Source of the DNA: M55B167 sp964406095
GTDB lineage: Bacteria; Verrucomicrobiota; Kiritimatiellia; RFP12; UBA1067
Assembly (NCBI GenBank): GCA_964406095.1
Contig: CAYOQJ010000078.1
Span: 1 to 37,662, forward strand
Length of the DNA stretch: 37,662 bases
Direction of reading: 5' to 3'
Shown here: piece by piece, positions 32,524 to 37,662 of the stretch
How positions within the stretch are numbered: position 1 is the stretch's first letter
Layout of the letters: each line of letters starts with the position of its first letter
Notes under the pieces: model-generated
Database searches by the model: none
The model's input: only the letters and a program-made list of their open reading frames with translations
Told to the model about the DNA's origin: nothing
Made by a program: the position numbers and the translations under genes

Positions 32524-33258
32524 ATGACAAAATTGATTATGGCCGGGATGATCTTTTCAGCGGTGGCAGCAACTGCGGCTGAGCAGTGCTGCGTGGTAAA
32601 GGCTCCTGACGAAAGCGGGATGAAGCCGCTTTTCAACGGCAGTGATTTAAGTGGTTGGGATGGTGATGCGCGACTATGGAAGGTTAAGGACGGAATTATT
32701 CGCGGTGAGACTACCGAGCAGGTCAAAGCGAAAGGAAACACCTTTCTGATCTGCGCGCAGGGCAGTTTCAAAGATTTTGAACTGCGCCTTTCATATCGTC
32801 TGAACGCATCCAACAACTCAGGTATTCAGTATCGTTCGACGAAAGTCGCAAATGCGGCTAATAAGTGGGTGGTGCGCGGCTACCAGCACGAAATCCGCAA
32901 CGAAGTCAATTTCCCGAATGTTTCCGGTTTCATTTACTCCGAAGGTGGCGTGACCGGTAAAGGACGCATCTGCCTCTGCGGCGAAAAGGCTGTGCGCGGA
33001 GCGGATGATCAGAAAAAGGTCGAGGCGCAGCTGATTGATAATGAAGGCTATAAAAAGCTGTTCAATCTGAACGGATGGAATGATGTTGTTATCATTGCGA
33101 AAGGTCCTCATATACAGCACTATCTAAATGGCCAACTCATTCTGGACTTTACCGACAACAGTCCCAAAGCATTGAAAGAGGGGGTAATCGCCCTGCAGTT
33201 GCATGCTGGCAAACCGATGTGGGTTGAATATAAGAATATCCGTATCAAGGAGCTTTAG
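32524..33258 (+). CDS. DUF1080 / 3-keto-disaccharide hydrolase domain protein
   Basis: A secreted 244-residue protein of the family (Pfam PF06439) in which some members hydrolyse 3-keto-glycosides formed by Gfo/Idh/MocA-type dehydrogenases. I start at the ATG at 32524, nine bases after GAGAGG, because the signal peptide (TKLIMAGMIFSAVAATA) begins there. The concanavalin-like fold shows PLFNGSDLSGWDGD, WKVKDGIIRGE, FKDFELRLSYRL, NSGIQYRS, QHEIRNE, and a final GVIALQLHAGKPMWVEYKNI. These are the family's standard landmarks, and the length is that of the single domain. Together with the nearby oxidoreductase it suggests a redox-assisted glycoside breakdown route; this is inference. Confidence 0.9.
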   Translation: MTKLIMAGMIFSAVAATAAEQCCVVKAPDESGMKPLFNGSDLSGWDGDARLWKVKDGIIRGETTEQVKAKGNTFLICAQGSFKDFELRLSYRLNASNNSGIQYRSTKVANAANKWVVRGYQHEIRNEVNFPNVSGFIYSEGGVTGKGRICLCGEKAVRGADDQKKVEAQLIDNEGYKKLFNLNGWNDVVIIAKGPHIQHYLNGQLILDFTDNSPKALKEGVIALQLHAGKPMWVEYKNIRIKEL

Positions 33259-33341
33259 AATGCGCTGGCCAAGCGCGGATGATGAGCCCCGCAGTATGCG
33301 CTCAATACACTCTGATTTGTGTGAAATATGAGAGATCAAAT

Positions 33342-34046
33342 ATGGCTGAACTTATCGTAGCTCTGGATGTAGCCTCGCAACGGGAGGTCGAGGAAGCGGT
33401 TGAACGGCTGGACGACGCAGTTGATTTTTATAAAATCGGGCTTGAACTTTTCACGGCCGCCGGGCCTTCGGTTGTGCGAGCGGTCAAGAATCGCGGAAAG
33501 AGGGTTTTTCTCGATCTTAAACTGCATGATATTCCCCGTACGGTTGAAAGGACGGTTTTTTCCGGAGCTGATCTCGGGGTTGATCTGATGACCGTTCATG
33601 CCTCCGGCGGAAGAGCTATGCTTGCGGCTGCCGCCAACGCGGCACGGCACTGCGGCGCGAAAGCTCCAAAAATTCTGGCTGTAACGGTGTTGACTTCGCT
33701 TGACCAAGCCGATTTGATTGATCTGGGGGTGAATCGTACACCGACACAGCAGGTTGAGGCACTTGGCCAGCTGGCCTTGGACAACGGCGCGGATGGTATC
33801 GTTTGCTCACCGGTTGAGGTTGCGCGAATGCGTGCTTTGCTCGGAATACAGGCTTTGCTCTGCACTCCGGGGGTTCGTCCTGCCGGTTCTGATGCGGGCG
33901 ATCAGAAACGAATTGCCACGCCATCTGAGGCTGTGCGGGAAGGTTCCACCCATCTGGTGGTCGGGCGTCCGGTTATGCAGGCCGCCGACCCATGTGCGGC
34001 GGCACGGGTGATTATTGCGGAAATGACAAGCTGTGCGGAAGCGTGA
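33342..34046 (+). CDS. pyrF: Orotidine-5'-phosphate decarboxylase
   Basis: Final step of UMP synthesis. The 234-residue TIM barrel has LIVALDV at the start, the catalytic DLKLHDIP (Asp58, Lys60, Asp63), MTVHASGG, and the C-terminal phosphate site LVVGRPVMQAADP. I use the ATG at 33342 (MAELIVALDV); the longer frame has no family match. It lies in the same direction as psd and pssA, with 11 bases to psd, so pyrimidine and phospholipid genes share a transcript here. Confidence 0.96.
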   Translation: MAELIVALDVASQREVEEAVERLDDAVDFYKIGLELFTAAGPSVVRAVKNRGKRVFLDLKLHDIPRTVERTVFSGADLGVDLMTVHASGGRAMLAAAANAARHCGAKAPKILAVTVLTSLDQADLIDLGVNRTPTQQVEALGQLALDNGADGIVCSPVEVARMRALLGIQALLCTPGVRPAGSDAGDQKRIATPSEAVREGSTHLVVGRPVMQAADPCAAARVIIAEMTSCAEA

Positions 34047-34057
34047 CGGAGAGAGAT

Positions 34058-34747
34058 ATGCAAAATGAAATTGACCTGTCGTTTCGTCGTTATCTGCTGC
34101 CTCCGATGCATCCGGAGGGCTTGAGGTTTTTTGTGTTGGCTGTGCTGATAACAGCGTTGCTGACACTGCTCTGGTTTCCTCTGCTTGTGCCCTGTGCGGG
34201 GCTGACCATCTGGGTAGCGTTTTTTTTTCGTGACCCTGAAAGAGTGCCTCCTGAGGATGAATCGGCAATTGTGGCACCGGCTGACGGAGTTGTCTGTCTG
34301 GTAACTGAAAGTGCTCTGCCGCCGGAGCTGGGTGGCGGAGACAAACTGTGGCGTGTCAGCATTTTTATGAGCGTTTTCAATGTGCATGTGAATCGGATGC
34401 CGTTTGATGGCACAATAATCAAGCGGCATTATGTCAAAGGCAAGTTCTTCAATGCCTCGCTCGACAAGGCAAGCACCGATAACGAAAGAATGCTTTATTT
34501 GTCCGAGACGACAGATGGCAGGCGCATAGGCTTTGTTCAGATAGCCGGACTGGTGGCGCGTAGAATTGTGTCTTTTGCCGCAGAAGGATCTTCTTTGCGG
34601 CGTGCTGAACGGTTCGGATTGATACGGTTTGGAAGCAGAGTGGATGTTTATCTGCCAGAGGGAGTTAAACCTTGCGTAATAGCGGGACAGATTATGGTGG
34701 CTGGCGAAACGGTTCTGGCGACGTGTCAGAAGGTGGTTTCGGAATGA
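34058..34747 (+). CDS. psd: Phosphatidylserine decarboxylase proenzyme (short type)
   Basis: Converts phosphatidylserine to phosphatidylethanolamine using a pyruvoyl group made by self-cleavage. The start is the ATG at 34058, shortly after GGAGAG. The 229-residue protein has two membrane helices in its first 60 residues, then FFFRDPERVPP, VAPADGVV, SIFMSVFNVHVNRMP and the cleavage region RFGSRVDVYLP. The probable cleavage site is Gly192-Ser193, the serine becoming the pyruvoyl. This is the short Psd type that travels with pssA. The next start overlaps its stop (ATGA). Confidence 0.95.
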   Translation: MQNEIDLSFRRYLLPPMHPEGLRFFVLAVLITALLTLLWFPLLVPCAGLTIWVAFFFRDPERVPPEDESAIVAPADGVVCLVTESALPPELGGGDKLWRVSIFMSVFNVHVNRMPFDGTIIKRHYVKGKFFNASLDKASTDNERMLYLSETTDGRRIGFVQIAGLVARRIVSFAAEGSSLRRAERFGLIRFGSRVDVYLPEGVKPCVIAGQIMVAGETVLATCQKVVSE

Positions 34748-35574
34748 AAAAAATAAACTTCAAACGGGTGATGCGCCGTCCGCGACCGAAATTAAAACGG
34801 ATTCCGGTACGTGCGATGATTCCGAATATGGTGACTCTGCTGGCTGCGGCTAGTGGCATAACCTCAATTCGGTACAGTGCCCAGAGTGAATGGCGACTGG
34901 CGATCTTCGCGATTTTTATTGCCTGCATGCTGGACGGTCTTGACGGACGGGTGGCACGGATGCTGAATGCGTCGTCGCGACTGGGGGCTGAACTGGATTC
35001 ACTCTCGGATTTTGTCAGTTTCGGCGTAGCCCCGGCTTTGTTTGCATATTTCTGGATTATGGGGCCCCTGAATGAGACGGCTTTAGCGTGGCGTTTCAAG
35101 GGGATATTCTGGGCTTTTGCTCTCTTTTACGCACTATGCTGCGGCTTTCGTCTGGCACGTTTCAATATTATGCTTGATGATCAGTGCCATCTGCCGTATT
35201 GGAAATATTTTTTTGTGGGTTTGCCGGCACCGGGTGCCGCTGGGTTGCTGGTTACTCCCGCCATCTGGCAGATTTATACTGGCTGGGATGTGATTCAGAA
35301 TCCGCTGGTTGGTTCTTTGATGATGATATTGCTAGGTATTCTGATGGCTTCGCCTTTGCCGACATTTTCGGCCAAAGCGGTTCATATAAAAATAGGGTAC
35401 ATGCCCGCCTTTCTGTTGGTGGTAATCTTCACGATCAGTATGCTTATAGCGCAATTCTGGTTGACTTTGGGTGTCATAGGAGTAATCTATTTCTCTACGA
35501 TTCCGGTGTGTCTGACTGCCTTTCGGAGATTTAAAATAAACTATGAGCAGAGTTCCGGTTCGTTAGAGGGTTGA
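34744..35574 (+). CDS. pssA: CDP-diacylglycerol--serine O-phosphatidyltransferase
   Basis: Makes phosphatidylserine in the inner membrane, the substrate of Psd. The 276-residue multi-helix protein carries the full CDP-alcohol phosphatidyltransferase motif: Asp67, Gly68, Ala71, Arg72, Gly81, Asp85, Asp89 (in LDGRVARMLNASSRLGAELD and SLSD). It is the membrane-type PssA, not the E. coli phospholipase-D-like type. The ATG at 34744 overlaps the psd stop in ATGA, so the two are coupled; psd-before-pssA is common in short-Psd bacteria. The N-terminus is basic (RVMRRPRPKLKR). Confidence 0.96.
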   Translation: MKKINFKRVMRRPRPKLKRIPVRAMIPNMVTLLAAASGITSIRYSAQSEWRLAIFAIFIACMLDGLDGRVARMLNASSRLGAELDSLSDFVSFGVAPALFAYFWIMGPLNETALAWRFKGIFWAFALFYALCCGFRLARFNIMLDDQCHLPYWKYFFVGLPAPGAAGLLVTPAIWQIYTGWDVIQNPLVGSLMMILLGILMASPLPTFSAKAVHIKIGYMPAFLLVVIFTISMLIAQFWLTLGVIGVIYFSTIPVCLTAFRRFKINYEQSSGSLEG

Positions 35575-35659
35575 TACCACTGCTAATCACATTGAGAATT
35601 TAATTCAGAACGACTGGGTTGGCCGCAGGTAAAAAGCAAAAGAATTAAGAGGAGAAAAA

Positions 35660-36184
35660 ATGACAGTTTCCGAAGAACAGCGCAATGCGATTACCACTTG
35701 GCTGAATGAGGGAGCCTCCCTGGCAGATGTGCAGCACAAGCTGAAGGATGAGTTTGATATTGTGATGACCTATATGGATGTGCGGCTGCTGGTAATCGAT
35801 ATAGGTGCCGAAGTTCAGGATAAGCCGGAACCGAAACCAAAAAAGAAAACGCCAGCACCGACGACTGAATCCGGTGCAACGGACAGAGAGGAATTGAACA
35901 CGCGGAGCGGCCAAATCGATGAGGCTGATCCGGGGATGTCTGAGAGTAGCTCGGAGCAGATTGGCGGCAAAGTCGCGGTTTCGGTTGACCGTCTGGTGGT
36001 GCCAGGAGCTATGGTCAGTGGCAATGTAACCTTTTCAGATGGTGTTAACGCACGCTGGATGATTGACCGTATGGGACGTTTCGGACTTGAACCGGATGTT
36101 GACGGATATCAGCCCGCCGATGACGATATGCAGCAGTTCCAGCTGGAGCTGCGCGATCAACTGCAACGGATGGGTTATGCCTGA
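35660..36184 (+). CDS. Uncharacterised two-part protein
   Basis: I do not recognise a named family. The 174-residue protein starts after GAGGAG. Residues 1-50 form an acidic helical segment (EEQRNAITTWLNEGASLADV, then MTYMDVRLLVIDIG), the style of a small DNA- or protein-binding helical domain. Residues 55-65 are a Pro/Lys linker (KPEPKPKKKTP), then a low-complexity acidic stretch. The end (~103-174) has hydrophobic beta-like strands, VAVSVDRLVVPGAMVSGNVT, then WMIDRMGRFGLEPD and an acidic helix. No signal peptide or membrane segment. It stands alone between pssA and proC, without overlap. It gives the impression of a conserved PVC-specific protein; that is an impression only. Confidence 0.75.
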   Translation: MTVSEEQRNAITTWLNEGASLADVQHKLKDEFDIVMTYMDVRLLVIDIGAEVQDKPEPKPKKKTPAPTTESGATDREELNTRSGQIDEADPGMSESSSEQIGGKVAVSVDRLVVPGAMVSGNVTFSDGVNARWMIDRMGRFGLEPDVDGYQPADDDMQQFQLELRDQLQRMGYA

Positions 36185-36222
36185 GATAGTTGCGAATGAG
36201 CTGAGTTAAAAAAAGAGGTGGC

Positions 36223-37023
36223 ATGAAAATCGGGTTTTTAGGAGCGGGCAAGATGGCCAATGCTGTTCTAAAGGGCATTCTGCAGAGCGGTCTGGTTAAG
36301 GCGGATGAGGTCACGGCCTGCGACAAGTCGGCGGAGCGGCGCGATCTGATGCGGCGGGAGTATGCGGTTGAGATCACAGAAGATGCCGCCAGATTGGTTG
36401 ATTCCTGTGATGTCGTGGTGCTGGCGGTCAAACCGCAGGATATGGATGAGCTGCTCACATCGCTCAAAGATAGTTTTGCCGCCCGTCATCTGCTGATATC
36501 GATTGCCGCAGGGCGCAAGCTTGATTTTCTGCGGCGTGCCTGCGGTGATGCTCCACGGCTGGTGCGTGTTATGCCCAATCTGCCACTGATGGCTGGCGAG
36601 GGAATGAGCGTTTTCTGCCTTGCCGATCCAGAACAGGAAGAAGACCGCCGACTTACCGCACGAATTTTTGGTAGTGCCGGCGCAGTATTAGAAATGAGTG
36701 AAGATCATTTTGACGCGGTCACGGCTCTAAGTGGTTCCGGCCCGGCATTTGTGGCCTATCTGCTTAAAGCACTGGTTGACGGTGCTGTGGAACAGGGTGT
36801 CGCAGTCCCGGAAGCCCGCCTGCTGGCAGAACAGACCATGATCGGAACAGCGGTTTATCTGCAGGAGTTAGGTCGCGATATCGATGGGTTTATCCAAGCC
36901 GTATGCTCACCCGGAGGAACAACTGAGGCCGGAATGCGGGTGCTTAAAAGTTCGGATACCAACCAGGTGTTGCGAAAGACACTTGCCGCAGCTGCAAAAC
37001 GTAGCAGCGAACTTAATGGTTAA
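36223..37023 (+). CDS. proC: Pyrroline-5-carboxylate reductase
   Basis: Last step of proline synthesis, NAD(P)H-dependent. The 266-residue protein has the Rossmann start MKIGFLGAGKMANAVLKGIL, VVLAVKPQDM, VMPNLPLMAGEGM, and the C-terminal family signature running ALSGSGPAFVAYLLKALVDG ... SPGGTTEAGMRVL. GAGGTG precedes the ATG. It is followed by the ACT protein, with which an alternative start would overlap. Confidence 0.97.
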   Translation: MKIGFLGAGKMANAVLKGILQSGLVKADEVTACDKSAERRDLMRREYAVEITEDAARLVDSCDVVVLAVKPQDMDELLTSLKDSFAARHLLISIAAGRKLDFLRRACGDAPRLVRVMPNLPLMAGEGMSVFCLADPEQEEDRRLTARIFGSAGAVLEMSEDHFDAVTALSGSGPAFVAYLLKALVDGAVEQGVAVPEARLLAEQTMIGTAVYLQELGRDIDGFIQAVCSPGGTTEAGMRVLKSSDTNQVLRKTLAAAAKRSSELNG

Positions 37024-37063
37024 TCGCGGCATTCTGAAAAAAGTTAGACGGAAAATAAAAAAT

Positions 37064-37345
37064 ATGGTGCGACGTAGAATCGGGTTTATCGGAATAATCA
37101 TTGAGCAACGTAACTGCGTAGAGCGGGTTAATGCGCTGATTTCTGAGAGTTCCGAAATCATTCTGGCGCGTGTTGGGCTGCCACAACGCGCTCGCGGGGT
37201 TTCTGTGATTACCCTGGTGGTCGAGGCAACCACTGATGAAATCGGACGGTTGACCGGACGCCTGGGGGCGGTCAGCGGAGTCTCCGTGAAGTCCGGTTTG
37301 TCCAAGGAAACAGCGGCAGGTGATGAGTCCGTCAACTACGATTAA
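37064..37345 (+). CDS. ACT-domain protein, TM1266-type (iron-only hydrogenase system putative regulator)
   Basis: A small (93 aa) ACT-like regulator. The run IGFIGIIIEQR, then ILARVGLPQRARGVSVITLV, VEATTDEIGRLTGRLG and GVSVKSGLSK closely follows the family typified by TM1266 in Thermotoga, which is encoded beside [FeFe]-hydrogenase maturation genes. I choose the ATG at 37064 (MVRRRIGFIG); an in-frame ATG at 37016 overlaps proC and adds 16 basic residues. Neither has a strong Shine-Dalgarno sequence. ACT domains usually bind a small ligand; this family's ligand is not established. It predicts that hydE/hydG/hydF lie just beyond the right edge, which this window cannot show. Confidence 0.88.
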   Translation: MVRRRIGFIGIIIEQRNCVERVNALISESSEIILARVGLPQRARGVSVITLVVEATTDEIGRLTGRLGAVSGVSVKSGLSKETAAGDESVNYD

Positions 37346-37361
37346 GAGCGACAGAAATTAA

Positions 37362-37405
37362 CCTATTTACGGCATTTGAACTTCAGAAACTGAGTTAAAT
37401 GATTG
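37362..37405 (-). repeat. Dispersed 44-bp repeat, copy 3
   Basis: This is the reverse complement of copy 1, with 41 of 44 bases identical by eye. It starts 16 bases after the ACT gene's stop, reading against that gene. Three bases separate it from the Shine-Dalgarno sequence of the next gene. Confidence 0.85.
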
Positions 37406-37408
37406 CAA

Positions 37409-37420
37409 TAAGGAGGTGAT
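37409..37420 (+). promoter_or_regulatory. Unusually strong Shine-Dalgarno sequence
   Basis: TAAGGAGGTGAT is a 12-base perfect complement to the usual bacterial 16S rRNA 3' end. Its GGAGG core stands seven bases before the ATG at 37424. No other gene in the window has so long a match. Confidence 0.85.
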
Positions 37421-37423
37421 ACC

Positions 37424-37662
37424 ATGCGCTTGGATGCTGAGTTTTGTGAAAAACGCTGTCCGGTTTGCACACGTGCCAGGGCCGGACATCCGATTGCAAT
37501 TCTGCTACAAAAAATCGAGATGCTGCTCACCGGAGGCGGGTGTCCGGCCGGACGCGATCGACTGAAAAAATACGGTGTGCGCCCCAATCAACCACTACCG
37601 GGTGGTTTGGGCTGGGGCGGTTTAACAAAAAAGGAGGAAGGCAAAAGAAAAAAGGTAAAACT
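37424..37662 (+). CDS. Small Cys-rich protein, unrecognised (runs off the right edge)
   Basis: The frame is open from the ATG to the window end (79 codons seen), so the 3' end is missing. The start is set by the near-perfect Shine-Dalgarno sequence. The head has Cys8 and a CPVC pair (EFCEKRCPVCTRARAG), with a fourth Cys in GGGCPAGRDRLKKYG; the spacing could hold zinc or an iron-sulfur cluster. Then come PLPGGLGWGG and a basic tail (TKKEEGKRKKVK). I do not recognise the family. Its position after a TM1266-type gene suggests a link with [FeFe]-hydrogenase assembly. A second GGAGG lies at 37632-37636, so a short protein followed by another gene is possible. Confidence 0.6.
   Translation, partial: MRLDAEFCEKRCPVCTRARAGHPIAILLQKIEMLLTGGGCPAGRDRLKKYGVRPNQPLPGGLGWGGLTKKEEGKRKKVK

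Noticed and set aside
33257..33275. GCGCT-GGCCA-AGCGC hairpin after the DUF1080 gene as a terminator
   Set aside because: A five-pair stem with no T run on the coding strand.

Overview
The window looks like chromosomal DNA from an anaerobic, polysaccharide-degrading bacterium of the PVC group, most likely Kiritimatiellota, with Verrucomicrobiota/Lentisphaerota relatives as alternatives. This is an inference from gene content: a Gfo/Idh/MocA oxidoreductase and a DUF1080 (3-keto-disaccharide hydrolase) protein, a very large GH106-like glycosidase, FabV as enoyl reductase, a TM1266-type [FeFe]-hydrogenase-associated ACT protein and a SurA-N membrane protein. There is no rRNA gene, and I found no tRNA, CRISPR array, prophage or complete insertion sequence. 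Most genes are housekeeping genes.

Layout. 1-870: 3' part of an AraC regulator. 867-1380: a truncated gene remnant on the minus strand, cut by a composite palindromic element. 1418-3067 (minus): yajC and tgt. 3357-6083 (plus): a secreted FecR-like protein, a strong terminator, and a membrane-anchored SurA/PpiD-like chaperone. 6118-9572 (minus): galK and a phosphomanno/phosphoglucomutase in one operon, then an MTA/SAH nucleosidase. 9569-13495 (minus): the GH106-like enzyme, whose stop overlaps the nucleosidase start. 13732-14855 (plus): hisI coupled to a zinc-ribbon/GspG-like membrane protein. 14879-17323 (minus): ychF and a GT4 glycosyltransferase. 17578-21647 (plus): fabF-fabZ-fabV and a LeuB-like dehydrogenase. 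21746-23842 (plus): a TonB-dependent receptor. 23839-27405 (minus): an ABC exporter pair. 27607-30218 (plus): polyprenol-phosphate-mannose synthase, a UbiA-family prenyltransferase and an L,D-transpeptidase. 30404-33258 (plus): Gfo/Idh/MocA, lipoprotein thioredoxin and DUF1080. 33342-35574 (plus): pyrF, psd, pssA. 35660-37662 (plus): a conserved-looking unknown, proC, the ACT protein and a small Cys-rich protein running off the end.

Genes that act together include fabF/fabZ/fabV (fatty acid elongation), psd/pssA (phosphatidylethanolamine synthesis), the Dpm-like/UbiA/YkuD trio (polyprenyl-linked envelope sugars and peptidoglycan crosslinking), galK with the mutase (sugar phosphate metabolism), and probably the Gfo/DUF1080 genes with the GH106-like enzyme (glycan catabolism).

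The least ordinary signals are: a 38-44 bp repeat present three times, each copy beside a gene's 3' end; the hairpin-rich element at 1160-1380 that ends a gene remnant hidden on the minus strand; a strong hairpin covering the ribosome binding site of the TonB receptor; a HisI without the usual Mg-binding aspartates; a zinc-ribbon/pseudopilin-like fusion; and a small Cys-rich gene with a 12-nt perfect Shine-Dalgarno match. I do not see a clearly new defence or biosynthetic system here.
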